From contig CAKPDY010000004.1 of NCBI GenBank assembly GCA_934149165.1, positions 14,109-78,108 of the forward strand: a DNA stretch of 64,000 nucleotides, written 5' to 3'. The notes below the pieces were generated by a model. That model was given only the letters and a program-made list of their open reading frames with translations. It was not told the DNA's origin and made no database searches. The stretch's first letter is position 1. Each line of letters starts with the position of its first letter. A program made the translations under genes and the position numbers. Source of the DNA: an uncultured Clostridia bacterium. Its GTDB lineage: Bacteria > Bacillota > Clostridia > TANB77 > CAG-508. This document shows positions 47,773 to 57,572 of this stretch, piece by piece.

Positions 47773-48918
47773 TTAATCTCCAAGACATATTCCTATATTT
47801 CTAGCAGTTTTTACTAAATCATCATCCATTGTTACTTTTCTTATATTACTTTCTTTTGTATTTCCAGAAACTGCACCAATTACTTTATTTTCACCTACTA
47901 CATCTTCTAATGGAACATAATCTAATTTTCCATTTTTTAAAACTGTTAATACATTAAACTTTCCTTGTAAAGCAAGTTCCATAGCCTTTGAACCATATTT
48001 TGTTGATAAAACTCTATCAAATGCTGTTGGAGTTCCACCTCTTTGCATATATCCTAAAACTGTACATCTTGCTTCCATACCTGTTAACTGTTCTAATTGT
48101 TTTGCAACAATATTACCAATTCCACCAAGCTTTGTATTATCTACACCTGCACCATTATTTCTTATTCCTTCTACTGTAATTGTACCACCTTTTGGCATTG
48201 CACCTTCTGCCACTACTACTATACTAAAATTTTTACCTTTTTCACGTCTATGATTTATTTTTTCTACTGCTTTATTTATGTCATATGGTATTTCTGGAAT
48301 TAATGCCACATCTGCTCCTCCAGATATTGCTGATTCCAATGCTATCCACCCTGAATATCTTCCCATTACTTCTAAAACCATTATTCTATGATGTGTTTCT
48401 CCTGTTGTATGAAGTCTATCTAATGCATCTGAAGCTACTGATACTGCTGTATTATACCCAAATGTAATATCTGTACACGCAACATCATTATCTATTGTTT
48501 TTGGAACACCTATTACATTTATTCCTTTTAAAGAAAAATCTCTAGCTGATTTTTGAGTTCCATCTCCACCTAAAGTAAATAAACAATCAAAACCATCATT
48601 TTTTATATTTTCTATACATATATCTGATAAATCTTTATATACTACTTCTCCATTTGGCTGTATTACCTTATAATTAAATACATTAGCATTTGTTGATGAA
48701 CCTATAATTGAACCACCTTTAGGTAAAATTCCTGATGCTTTTCTACTATCTGATGTACTTAAAGTAATATATTCATTTTTAAGTAATCCTCTATACCCAT
48801 CTATAAATCCATAACATTCAACTCCGTGTTCCTCAGCAGTTTTTACTATTGCCCTTATAACTGCATTAAAACCTGAAACATCTCCTCCATTAGCTAAAAT
48901 AGCTACTTTTTTTACCAT
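47773..48918 (-). CDS. pfkA: 6-phosphofructokinase family protein
   Basis: 381 residues. GGDGTQ and GVPKTIDND motifs: the first glycine type predicts ATP use, while Lys in PKTIDND is the residue usual in PPi-dependent or mixed-type enzymes. EVMGRYSGWIAL follows. Substrate preference therefore needs assay; phosphorylation of fructose-6-phosphate is secure. Confidence 0.9.
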   Translation of the reverse strand: MVKKVAILANGGDVSGFNAVIRAIVKTAEEHGVECYGFIDGYRGLLKNEYITLSTSDSRKASGILPKGGSIIGSSTNANVFNYKVIQPNGEVVYKDLSDICIENIKNDGFDCLFTLGGDGTQKSARDFSLKGINVIGVPKTIDNDVACTDITFGYNTAVSVASDALDRLHTTGETHHRIMVLEVMGRYSGWIALESAISGGADVALIPEIPYDINKAVEKINHRREKGKNFSIVVVAEGAMPKGGTITVEGIRNNGAGVDNTKLGGIGNIVAKQLEQLTGMEARCTVLGYMQRGGTPTAFDRVLSTKYGSKAMELALQGKFNVLTVLKNGKLDYVPLEDVVGENKVIGAVSGNTKESNIRKVTMDDDLVKTARNIGICLGD

Positions 48919-49016
48919 TTGTATTTCCTCCTTTAATATCTTTTTGTAAACCTTTTAATTTTCTTTATTATTATACCAATATTTTTTTATTTTACAACCT
49001 TTAATTCAAAAATAAT

Positions 49017-49056
49017 AAAAATAGCAACCTACAATTATTTGTAAGTTACTATTTTT
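49017..49056. terminator. Bidirectional terminator
   Basis: AAAAATAG...TA / TA...CTATTTTT imperfect stem of about 18 bp between the small lipoprotein gene and pfkA. Confidence 0.65.
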
Positions 49057-49095
49057 ATTATTTCTTATCTATTTTCCATCCAAAAAACTCTTCTT

Positions 49096-49263
49096 CTAAT
49101 ACCAATCTTTCATATAAGTATCTATTAAATTCCATTCTTCTTTTATATACTCTTCTTTTTCAAGAGATTTCAATATTTCCTCTCTTTTTTGTTTATTTAC
49201 ACATCCTGTTAGTAATAATACTATAGCTATTAATATTGCTATTATACCTATTAATTTTTTCAT
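49096..49263 (-). CDS. Very small lipoprotein
   Basis: 55 residues: signal peptide with lipobox LTGC (cysteine 21) and a short charged helix ending NLIDTYMKDWY. AAGGAG lies about 10 bases before the ATG. It follows the glucosaminidase gene by 20 bases and is probably in its operon. Function unknown. Confidence 0.7.
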   Translation of the reverse strand: MKKLIGIIAILIAIVLLLTGCVNKQKREEILKSLEKEEYIKEEWNLIDTYMKDWY

Positions 49264-49283
49264 ATTTTTTTATTCTCCTTATA

Positions 49284-50138
49284 TTATTCAAAAACTTGTG
49301 TCATACATTTATATACTTTACCTGGCCATGTTGTTGCATTACAGTAAGATGTTCCAACTCCTGTTATTGTTTGACCATGATATAAACTTCCTTTTGGAGA
49401 TAAATATTTTTGACCTAATAATTTTATCATTGCTTCAAATCCTTGTTCATCTGTTGCATATGGTATTAATTTTCCACCGCTCATTAAGCTTGAATAATTA
49501 TGTGTTTTTTGATGTTGTCCTGCTGAACACCAACCAGATTCTATACCACATATACCTAATACAAATATTTCGTTTACACTATATTTTTGGCAACATTCCC
49601 ATATCCAACCTGCATTATTTTTTAATATTCCTGTTCTATCATATTTCATATTTTGTACTAATTGAATAAAATCTTCTTTAGATAAGCCTGTTGTTTGTGC
49701 TACATTCATATTGAAAGATATTTTAACTTCATTTAATTTTACATATGTTTTTATTTCTTCATAATCATCTTGTGTTTTTTGTTCATTTAGTGAAACATAT
49801 ACTGGATTCATATTTAATCTTTCAATTTCTGAACGTGTTGCTATAGTTTGTATTGCTTTATTTCCATCTGTACTTGCAATTCTTGCTTCTTGTATATTGT
49901 TTTTTGTGATTTTTGTAGTATTTGTATTTTCTGAATTTTGTTCATTATTTTCTTCACTACTAATTTGTTGTAGTTGTAATGAATTTGTTTGTTCTTCATT
50001 TTCTTTTGTTATATTTGTGCTTTTTGCGGTTTTAAATATACCAATTTGAGCAATATTTAGTATCATTGCTGTAATTGTGCTTATTAATAAAATAGTTATT
50101 ATTACCATAATAGTAATTATTACTTTTTTATTTTTCAT
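49284..50138 (-). CDS. Membrane-anchored glucosaminidase (peptidoglycan hydrolase)
   Basis: 284 residues. N-terminal membrane helix, Asn/Gln-rich linker, then a glucosaminidase (GH73/FlgJ-like) domain: NNAGWIWECCQKYSVNEIFVLGICGIESGW with catalytic Glu in GIESGW, NYSSLMSGGKLIPYAT, and FEAMIKLLGQKYL. Remodels the cell wall. Confidence 0.85.
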   Translation of the reverse strand: MKNKKVIITIMVIITILLISTITAMILNIAQIGIFKTAKSTNITKENEEQTNSLQLQQISSEENNEQNSENTNTTKITKNNIQEARIASTDGNKAIQTIATRSEIERLNMNPVYVSLNEQKTQDDYEEIKTYVKLNEVKISFNMNVAQTTGLSKEDFIQLVQNMKYDRTGILKNNAGWIWECCQKYSVNEIFVLGICGIESGWCSAGQHQKTHNYSSLMSGGKLIPYATDEQGFEAMIKLLGQKYLSPKGSLYHGQTITGVGTSYCNATTWPGKVYKCMTQVFE

Positions 50139-50311
50139 ATTCTCTACATCCTTTTTTTTATTTTGTCACAAGACATTTCTATTGTACCATATTTTGTTAT
50201 TTATGTCAAAAATTTATATAGACATATTGTCAATAATTTATATAGACATATATTTTTTATTTTGATATACTATTACTATAAAAATTTAACTTTATTTATG
50301 GAGGATAAGTC

Positions 50312-51109
50312 ATGAAAAGTAAACATTCAAAAGAGAAAAAAAAATCTGAAATTATTTTAATTGTTTTTAGAATAATTCTTATAATAATTATTATATATTG
50401 TTCAATTAAAATATTTCTTTGGTATCGTGAAAATAAGAAAAACGAAAATATGTTATCAAATATTAATAATTCAGCCATTTTAGATACTGCTGAAATTGAG
50501 ATTCCAGTAGATTCTGCCGAAAACCCAGAAGAAACCACAAAAATAGAAACATACACTTTAGATTTTAACAATTTATCTTCAATAAACTCATCAACAGTAG
50601 GTTGGATTAATGTTCCAGGAACATCTATAAATTATCCAGTTACCCAAGCTTCTGATAATAATTTTTATTTATCACATACATTTGATAAATCTTATAATAG
50701 TGCTGGATGGATTTTTGCAGATTTTAGAAATAAATTTGATGGTACAGATAAAAATATAATAATTTATGGTCATAATAGAAAAGATTCAAGTATGTTTGCC
50801 ACATTAAAAAATACACAAACACAAGAATGGTTTGAAAATAAAAATAATCATTATATAACATTTACTACTCCTACAGAAACACAAGTTTACGAAGTTTTTT
50901 CTGTTTATAAAATAAAAACAGAATCATATTATATAACAACTTCTTTTACAAATGACAATTCATATTCTGAATTTCTTAATACATTAAAAGGGCGTAGTAT
51001 ATACAATTTTGGCACAAATTTAACATCAGATGATAAAATTTTAACTTTATCATCTTGCGATTCATCTGGTAAATACAGAATTGTAGTTCATGCAAAAAAA
51101 ATAATGTAA
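50312..51109 (+). CDS. srtB: Class B sortase
   Basis: 265 residues. N-terminal membrane anchor (16-40); sortase domain with VGWINVPGTSINYPV, IIYGHNRKDSSMF (catalytic His), and LTLSSCDSSGKYRIVVHAKK (catalytic Cys and Arg). The order and TLSSCD are class B. Its likely motif class, NPxT, is compatible with NPRTW at the end of the 42.6-44.7 kb secreted protein. AGGAGG-like site before the ATG. Confidence 0.92.
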   Translation: MKSKHSKEKKKSEIILIVFRIILIIIIIYCSIKIFLWYRENKKNENMLSNINNSAILDTAEIEIPVDSAENPEETTKIETYTLDFNNLSSINSSTVGWINVPGTSINYPVTQASDNNFYLSHTFDKSYNSAGWIFADFRNKFDGTDKNIIIYGHNRKDSSMFATLKNTQTQEWFENKNNHYITFTTPTETQVYEVFSVYKIKTESYYITTSFTNDNSYSEFLNTLKGRSIYNFGTNLTSDDKILTLSSCDSSGKYRIVVHAKKIM

Positions 51110-51237
51110 ATAGTAACATTTTCGTTAATTATTTCTAGTATATTATAACCAGTAAAGGAAAACATATAATTATAAATTTTTTATTAATATAAAGAAAGGT
51201 AAAGTTATATTTATATACTTTAATTTAGGTAATTTTT

Positions 51238-51910
51238 ATGAAAAAAATTTTAATTATATGTATATTTATTTTTATTCCTTTTCTATTATCTGGATGTACT
51301 AAAGATAATTCTAAAAATACAGCTAAATTCAATACAAAAGCAATGTTTTCCAAATTAAGTACACAAAATAATAATAACAATAATAATTTAGAAAATAATT
51401 TAAATTCAGAAAACAATATAAAAAAAGAAGAAGAACCAAAAAAAATTGTAGAAACTGAAGTTGCTAATTTTTCTACACCATTAAAATCAGGTGTAGCTAA
51501 CCGAATTACAAATATAAAAATAACTTCTGGTAAAATAAATGAATATGTTTTAAAAAATGGAGAAACATTTTCTTTCAACCAATTAATTGGACCTTGTACA
51601 GCTGAAGAGGGTTATAAAAAAGCCGAAATATATGTAAATAAACAAATTAAATATGCACTTGGTGGACGGAAATTGTCAGGTAAGTACAACATTATATAAT
51701 GCTGTTTTAGCAGTTCCTGGCTTAACAGTTATAGAAAGACATGAGCATGGAAAAAGTGTTGATTATATACAAGATGGAAAAGATGCTACAGTTTCATATA
51801 ATACACTTGATTTGAAATTTAGAAATGATACTGGAAATGATGTAAAATTATATGCATGGTGTGATGATGTTAATGTATATGCTAAAATTTGTAAATTAGT
51901 TGCTGAATAA
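51238..51910 (+). CDS. VanW family lipoprotein, +1 frameshift at CGG
   Basis: About 223 residues when joined. Lipobox LSGC (cysteine 21), Asn-rich linker, VanW domain (NGETFSFNQLIGPCTAEEGYKKA). The family signature GGGxCQVSTTLYNA is broken exactly at in-frame CGG (51667-51669): dropping the C gives GGGNCQVSTTLYNAVL, and the remaining 80 codons are normal. Total length is 3n+1. VanW proteins occur in glycopeptide-resistance clusters and widely elsewhere; function unknown. Confidence 0.85.
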
Positions 51911-51932
51911 CAACATAGAGAAACAAAAATAT

Positions 51933-51982
51933 AAAAACTCCTTTATTATTGAACTCTTTTGTTTAATAATAAAGGAGTTTTT
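51933..51982. terminator. Bidirectional terminator
   Basis: Perfect 18-bp stem AAAAACTCCTTTATTATT / AATAATAAAGGAGTTTTT, loop of 14. Shared by vanW (plus) and dacF (minus). Confidence 0.9.
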
Positions 51983-51999
51983 GCTTCATTTACTATTTT

Positions 52000-53266
52000 T
52001 TATTCTGACCTTAATAAACAAAACCATTTTTCATAAACATATGAAGCAACATTCATTAAACTTTCTTTTTTTACTTCTTTATCTGATATAATATCAATTG
52101 TTTGAAGTAATTTTCCATCTAATGTATACGTAACTTGACCTATCTTTTGCCCCTTTTCAACTGGTGCTGAAATTTTTTGTGGTAAATTTACATTTTGAAC
52201 TACATTATTTTCAGAACCTTTTTTCAATAGCACACCACAATTTCCATTTAACATAGCATTAACTTCTTTTTCAATTCCTTTTTCTACTGTAACATTTCCT
52301 ATTACATCTCCATTTTTTCCAAATTGTTTAAATTCATAATTTTTAAATCCGTAATCCAATACACGCTGAGCTTCTGAAAATCTTTTAGCACTTGTTGGTG
52401 CTTTCATTATTACTGCAATTAGTGATAAATCATCTCTTGTAGCACTTGCAGATAAATTAAATAATGCAAGTGATGTTGAGCCTGTTTTCAATCCTGTTGC
52501 ACCTTTGTAATTACGTACTAATTTATTAGTATTTACTAATTGTGATTGACCATTTCGCAATGTATCCATATAGATTGTTGTATAGTTTGTTATATCTGGA
52601 TGTTTTGTTAGTAGTTCTCTAGACATTAGCGCAATATCATAACTTGATGTAACATGACCATCTTCATCTATTCCATGGCAATTTTTGAAGGTTGTGTCAT
52701 TCATTCCTAGCTGTTTTGCCCTTTCATTCATTTTATCAACAAATGCTGATTCTGAACCTGCCATGTATTCTGCCATTGCTACAGTACAATCATTTGCAGA
52801 AACAACACACATTGCTTTTAGCATTTCGTTTACTGTTAGGGTTTCTTTTGTGTCTAGCCAGATTTGTGAACCTCCCATTGAGGCTGCGTTTTGACTGCAG
52901 GGAACTTGATCTTCTAACGTGATTTGACCGATTTTCTAAGGCTTCAAATATTAGTAGTATGCTCATTAATTTGGTTACACTTGCTGGACGTAATTGTTCG
53001 TGGCAGTTTTTTTCGTATAGTACTTGACCGCTGTTTTGTTCAATTAATATTGCTGATTCGCAGTCTAAATTTAGTTCATCTTTTGTTGTTTTATCTGCAT
53101 TCTCACCTTCTGCTTGACTATTTGTTTCAATTGCATCAGAATTGTTAATTACAGTCCACTCGTAATTTTCTGCTCTTACAATAATAAATAACGAAGATAA
53201 CAAATATATAGATAGTGTTAAACATATCACTTTTTTAAAAAATTTCTTTATGTATTTAAAAAACAT
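52000..53266 (-). CDS. dacF: D-alanyl-D-alanine carboxypeptidase (DacF-like), +1 frameshift at CGG
   Basis: About 421 residues when joined. Signal peptide; penicillin-binding motifs SVTK (SxxK), SAN (SxN) and KTG (GLKTGSTS), then the C-terminal PBP5-like domain. Frame 1 ends at 52790; at in-frame CGG (plus 52928-52930) dropping the C gives ENGQITLEDQV, then AASMGGSQIWLDTKETL in the new frame, the normal family sequence. Length 3n+1. It trims peptidoglycan side chains; DacF acts in spore cortex formation in Bacillus. Confidence 0.85.
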
Positions 53267-53268
53267 AT

Positions 53269-53310
53269 ATCATACCTCACTTTCGTTTTGTATAATATAT
53301 GCCTTTTTGT
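53269..53310. repeat. Repeat copy A (dacF 5' region)
   Basis: 42 bp covering the dacF ribosome-site region; recurs at 55418-55459 with two mismatches. Confidence 0.85.
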
Positions 53311-53414
53311 TTATATTATTCTTAATGTAATAATTTCTATAAACATAACATAAAACTACCAACCTATAATTTAATTACAATATTGTCTATTTAAATATAT
53401 TTCTTTTCTATTCA

Positions 53415-54011
53415 TTATAATTTTTCCTCAGCGTTAGGTACAATCCATTCCGCAAACTTTCTAAAAGCTGTTGTTCCTTTTCTCTTTGAGCTACGTTCAG
53501 CTCTCTCTTCTGGAGAAAATTGACTTAATGTTTTATTATATCCTTCGGGAATAAAAATTTTCCATAGTTCAGACCATGCCTCATTACGGTCTTCTTTATC
53601 AATTTTGTTTGCAATAATTCCTTCCTCCAAATCACCTTTAAAGACTGTTGTTTTACCATTTGCGTCAACAAAAGTTACGACACTTTTAAATGTGCATTCT
53701 CTATTATCTTTATCCTTCATTATATCCATAATTCCGTCAACTCCAATAGAACCTAATACATATTTTGTATATACACCTGGAAAACCATTTAAATTTTTTA
53801 TAAAAAATCCACTATCATCCACAACCAATGGTTTTTTTAAAATTTCAAATGCTTGTTTAGCTTTATTAACTGATACTTCTTCTAAATCATCTGATTGTAT
53901 TTCAAATAAGTCTAATTTTACTTGCTCTACATTAATATTATAATTTTCTAATTTTCTTTGCAGGCTGGCCACCTTCCCACTATTTCCTGTAACTACATAA
54001 ACTGTTTTCAT
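53415..54011 (-). CDS. rdgB: Non-canonical purine NTP pyrophosphatase (RdgB/HAM1 family)
   Basis: About 198 residues from ATG 54011 (MKTVYVVTGNSGKVAS), with GGGGG upstream. Motifs: VTGNSGK (substrate loop), LVVDDSGFFIKNLNGFPGVYTKY, and SPEERAERSSKRKGTTAFRKF. Removes ITP/XTP and deoxy forms from the nucleotide pool. Sequence diverges somewhat from the standard family, so substrate may differ. Confidence 0.87.
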   Translation of the reverse strand: MKTVYVVTGNSGKVASLQRKLENYNINVEQVKLDLFEIQSDDLEEVSVNKAKQAFEILKKPLVVDDSGFFIKNLNGFPGVYTKYVLGSIGVDGIMDIMKDKDNRECTFKSVVTFVDANGKTTVFKGDLEEGIIANKIDKEDRNEAWSELWKIFIPEGYNKTLSQFSPEERAERSSKRKGTTAFRKFAEWIVPNAEEKL

Positions 54012-54073
54012 TTTTGTACCCCCATTATAAAATAATTTATATTTATATATCAAATAAAAAATACGGCTCTATA

Positions 54074-54601
54074 TTACCTATAATTGTCATCCATATCTTT
54101 ATCTAAACTAATTTGTTTATTGTATACTTCAACTGCCTTAACAAAAGCAGTAATACGTTTTGGATCCTTTTTATGTTTTAATTCTGGTATTGAGAACTCA
54201 ACTCCACTTTGAACGTCAACTGCATATGGTTTGCAAATGCTAATTATATCAGTAACATTATCAGAATTTAATCCCCCTGCAATAAAAAATTTATTATTTT
54301 TAGCTATTTGCGGAATTCTTTTTAAGGCTTCTATACTTGATGTTTTACCAGTTCCCCCTCGAATTGAACTATCAAACAAAAGAAAATCTGAAACTTCTGC
54401 TAACATATCTACATTATAATCCTCTACATTACTGATGTCAACTACGGATATTATTCCTGCATTTGAAGAATTATCTTTCAAATAATCCTTTATCTTAATA
54501 ATTTCTTCCGGAGAAATTTTAAAATGTAATTGTATGTAATCCCAATCACATTCTAAACACATTTCCAAAAGTTTCTCAATATCTTCGAATATGGTCGACA
54601 C
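54074..54601 (-). pseudogene. TrpF-like phosphoribosylanthranilate isomerase, N-terminus missing
   Basis: 175 residues against a usual 200-plus. The TIM-barrel part from WDYIQLHF to the phosphate loops (FIAGGLNSDNV; VDVQSGVE) matches TrpF, but the N-terminal KICG catalytic strand (about 60-70 residues) is absent. The frame opens with GTG inside a perfect 11-bp inverted repeat (54589-54613), as if truncated there. No other trp gene adjoins. Confidence 0.65.
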
Positions 54602-54613
54602 CGTCGACCATAT
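54589..54613. repeat. Perfect 11-bp inverted repeat with GTCGAC
   Basis: ATATGGTCGAC / GTCGACCATAT, loop ACC. Unusually GC-rich for this window; sits at the truncated trpF 5' end, just after the Nudix gene. Possible junction scar or terminator. Confidence 0.8.
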
Positions 54614-54625
54614 TTCATATAATAC

Positions 54626-55054
54626 TTAAAACCCATATTCTGCAAAACAAACATTGTTTTTATAATTACTTATTGCAGTTTCTATATATGGAATAACATT
54701 TTTTGGAAATTTATCTAACTCATAAAAAGATAACTCATCACATTTATTTGGCTCCATTATTTTTACATTTCCAGAAAATTTATTAGCATAAAGAAAATAA
54801 TCTATACTTTCATCACCAGATTTTCTATGCATTATTTGTACTATTTTCAAATCTTTTTCATCAATATTTATACCTGCTTCTTCCAAAGCTTCCCTTTTCA
54901 TAGCAGATACTATAGTTTCGTTTCCATCAACATGTCCTGCAACTACACTGTAATTACCATCTTCATATCCTGTATTGTACCTTCTTAATAGCAAGTATTT
55001 ATCATCTTGTTCAAGAATCAAATGCACTGCTACTCTCATTTTAAATCTTTCCAT
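54626..55054 (-). CDS. Nudix hydrolase
   Basis: 142 residues. Complete Nudix box GHVDGNETIVSAMKREALEE followed by AGI. Cleaves nucleoside diphosphate derivatives; substrate not predictable. Preceded by AGGAGGC. Confidence 0.9.
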   Translation of the reverse strand: MERFKMRVAVHLILEQDDKYLLLRRYNTGYEDGNYSVVAGHVDGNETIVSAMKREALEEAGINIDEKDLKIVQIMHRKSGDESIDYFLYANKFSGNVKIMEPNKCDELSFYELDKFPKNVIPYIETAISNYKNNVCFAEYGF

Positions 55055-55089
55055 TTTTTTGCCTCCTAGTGTAAAATATATTCTTACTA

Positions 55090-55340
55090 TAAAATATTAT
55101 CATAATCCTTTCTAAAAATCAACAAAAAAAAGAACTGCATTTCATTTATGCAATTCCTTTTTCCATATAATACTCTAACTATTTCAAGTGAATTATTTTT
55201 AACTCTATAAAAAACAATATAGTTATCAATTATTATTTTTTTATTTCTAATTTTTTTATTAAATCATCATCTATAATTGAGTATATTTCAGGGTTACTGG
55301 CTAATTCTTTTATCTCTTTTTGTTTGTTATAGTTTATAAT
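55090..55340 (-). pseudogene. ParE/RelE-type toxin remnant
   Basis: Two frames joined at an A7 run: EIKELASNPEIYSIIDDDLIKK, then RNKKIIIDNYIVFYRV and LEIVRVLYGKRNCINEM, the pattern of ParE/RelE plasmid-stabilisation toxins. One base is missing in the homopolymer and no start is seen. Decayed. Confidence 0.6.
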
Positions 55341-55534
55341 ATTTTTTTATTAATTTATAGTCACTGTTTTATTGAGCGGTTACATTATTTTTTTATTAAT
55401 TGTTCTTAAAAGCATACATCATACCTCACTTTCATTTTGTATAATATATGCTTTTTTGTATAATTTATTCTTGTTGTTATACTATTATAATTTTCCTTTT
55501 ACATTAGGTATAATCTAATCTTCAAATTTCAGTA
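55341..55534. repeat. Degenerate duplicate of the dacF-rdgB junction
   Basis: 55418-55459 repeats 53269-53310; further on, ATTATAATTTTCC...TTAGGTATAATC resembles the rdgB 3' end at 53416-53450. A segment including both was duplicated and decayed. No intact gene. Confidence 0.65.
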
Positions 55535-56143
55535 TTAATTTGAAATTAATATTTCCTCTATTTGTTCTATTGATATTGGTCCTTCTCTTAATATTCTTAG
55601 TTCATCTGAAGTACAATCTACAATTGTGCTTCCTTTAGAAAAAATAACGTTTCCATCCATCATACCATCTAAAAGTGGGCAACTTTTTTCTATTTCATCT
55701 AAATTAGAACATTCCTTTTCTCCACTTTGATTAGCACTTGTCATAAATATTGGAGTTTCTAATTCTAAAATTAATTTTTCTATTTGTTTCGTTGCTGCCA
55801 TTCTAACTGCAATTGTGTCTTTTCCATTTGTTACATACTTTGGTAATTTTCTATTTTTCTTTAATACTAATGTTATTGGTCCTGGCATAAATGCTTTAAT
55901 TAGTTTTTCTTCTCTTTCATTTACAACAGCTATACTCTTTATTTGTTCTTCATTTGCACACATAATAGGAAATGCTTTATTGATTGGGCGTTTTTTTACC
56001 TCTACCAATCTATCATGTGCTATCTTAGAATTTATTTTAGCACAAATTCCAAAAACAGTATCTGTTGGAACACTAATTACTCCATTATTTTTTAGTATTT
56101 CAACTAATTCTTCAATTTCATCTTGTTTATATCTTTTTACCAC
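55535..56143 (-). CDS. tsaC: Threonylcarbamoyl-AMP synthase (TsaC/Sua5/YciO family)
   Basis: 202 residues, GTG start behind AGGAAATG. Motifs VISVPTDTVFGICAKI, VKKRPINKAFPIM, PGPITLVLKKN, and MTSANQSGE fit the YrdC-type domain that makes threonylcarbamoyl-AMP for t6A37 of tRNA. No C-terminal Sua5 domain. Confidence 0.9.
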   Translation of the reverse strand: MVKRYKQDEIEELVEILKNNGVISVPTDTVFGICAKINSKIAHDRLVEVKKRPINKAFPIMCANEEQIKSIAVVNEREEKLIKAFMPGPITLVLKKNRKLPKYVTNGKDTIAVRMAATKQIEKLILELETPIFMTSANQSGEKECSNLDEIEKSCPLLDGMMDGNVIFSKGSTIVDCTSDELRILREGPISIEQIEEILISN

Positions 56144-56206
56144 TTCATTTCCTCTTTTCCTTACTATATATTTAACAAACTGCTTATTTTTTTATTCCAA
56201 TGAAAA

Positions 56207-57094
56207 CTATCTTTCATTATATTTTATAAGTTTAATTGCACTATCTAGCGTTTCTGTACAACATAATTTTCCATTATTATCTACATATATTAATCCATCT
56301 ATTTTGGTTAATTTTTTACATGTATTTATATCTTTAGCTAAAACCAGCTCATCTTTAAACATACATGTATCTGTTACTGCTCTAACCTCATATCCTTCTC
56401 TTCGTGATTTAAATATTATATATTTTACTTTATTATCATCTAACATTTTCATTGCTTTTCTATATGGCATTTCTTTATCAAATATTATGTAACAATCTCT
56501 AGCTTTTCCTATTTTATCTAAAATGATTTCTATTGCTTCTACTTCAGCTATTGCATTTTTTATATAAACCTCCCAAAAGCCATCTGCCAGCCTTAACGCA
56601 TTAATAAAAGCTTCATCTTCTGATATATCTTCATTCCATTTAGGATTGCATAACTTAATAAAATCTGGAGATGTTTTATTTTCTACATATTCAAATTGCA
56701 TATTGTCTGTTGCATCAATATTTTGTATTAACTCTTTATCAATATATTGAAATGTTTTCTCTATATTTTTTACATTTATTTTCTTTAAATATTCCTTACC
56801 AAATTTTTTCCATAACAATCCAATAGATGAATAATAAATACCGTTTTTTCTTTGACCATTTCTATTTTTTTGATGATGATCAAATTCTCCTAATCCTATA
56901 TCATAAACCATTTTACCTTTTACATTTTTATTTTCTATAGTAGGAACTCTTGATAAAATTACATTGTCCATTATTTTACTTAAAAATATTGTTGATATAA
57001 CATCATCAACATGAAATCTGCCTGAGTGTGTTACAGAATTAGCCTTATTTATTTGTGTGGTTAATTGTATATTTTTATATTTATTTAAGTACAT
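56207..57094 (-). CDS. MYG1-type metal-dependent hydrolase (DHH-like)
   Basis: 295 residues. Family signatures VTHSGRFHVDDVISTIFL near residue 20 and DIGLGEFDHHQKNRNG near 65. MYG1 proteins belong to the DHH superfamily and act as 3'-5' exonucleases in eukaryotes; the bacterial role is little studied. Overlaps the MazG-like gene by 10 bases, implying coupling. Confidence 0.88.
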   Translation of the reverse strand: MYLNKYKNIQLTTQINKANSVTHSGRFHVDDVISTIFLSKIMDNVILSRVPTIENKNVKGKMVYDIGLGEFDHHQKNRNGQRKNGIYYSSIGLLWKKFGKEYLKKINVKNIEKTFQYIDKELIQNIDATDNMQFEYVENKTSPDFIKLCNPKWNEDISEDEAFINALRLADGFWEVYIKNAIAEVEAIEIILDKIGKARDCYIIFDKEMPYRKAMKMLDDNKVKYIIFKSRREGYEVRAVTDTCMFKDELVLAKDINTCKKLTKIDGLIYVDNNGKLCCTETLDSAIKLIKYNER

Positions 57095-57459
57095 ATTTCT
57101 CCTTTATTTACTTTCCATTGCCTTTTTATATTTTTTTCCTCTTTTTTCTTAATTGCATCATATAAGTTTATATTTAACCTATTACATATTGAAACCAAAA
57201 CTATAAACACATCTGCAATTTCTTCTTCAATATCTGTATAATTTTCTATTTTTTCATAGTCTATTGATGCTTCTGGTATTGTTTTTCTAATAGCTTTTGC
57301 TAACTCTCCTGTTTCTTCAAGCAATAATAACATTTTATCTTGTACTCTTTGTTTAGAAAATCCTCTAATTGTAATTACTTCTCTTATGTAATTTTGAATT
57401 TCGTTTAAGCTTTTTTTATCATTCAGTAATTCATATAATTCTTTTTGTTTATTTAGCAT
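57085..57459 (-). CDS. MazG-like nucleotide pyrophosphohydrolase
   Basis: 124 residues. Metal-binding helices LLLLEETGELAKAIRK and DIEEEIADVFIVLVSI form the ExxE...ExxD pattern of the MazG fold. Hydrolyses (d)NTPs to monophosphates. In one operon with the MYG1-type gene. Confidence 0.88.
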   Translation of the reverse strand: MLNKQKELYELLNDKKSLNEIQNYIREVITIRGFSKQRVQDKMLLLLEETGELAKAIRKTIPEASIDYEKIENYTDIEEEIADVFIVLVSICNRLNINLYDAIKKKEEKNIKRQWKVNKGEICT

Positions 57460-57572
57460 CTTTAAAATCCCCCTTCAAATAAATAATAAATATGTTAATA
57501 CTTAAATTGCTAAAATAATACACATTTTGTTGTGTTTTCTATAAACGTAATATCAAACTGTCAAACAATAAT

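Noticed and set aside
806..53000. Treating the CGG frame breaks as four or five unrelated pseudogenes
   Set aside because: Each gene has just one break, always at CGG, with full-length normal sequence on both sides; decay would be random. Systematic base-calling error stays possible and is stated.
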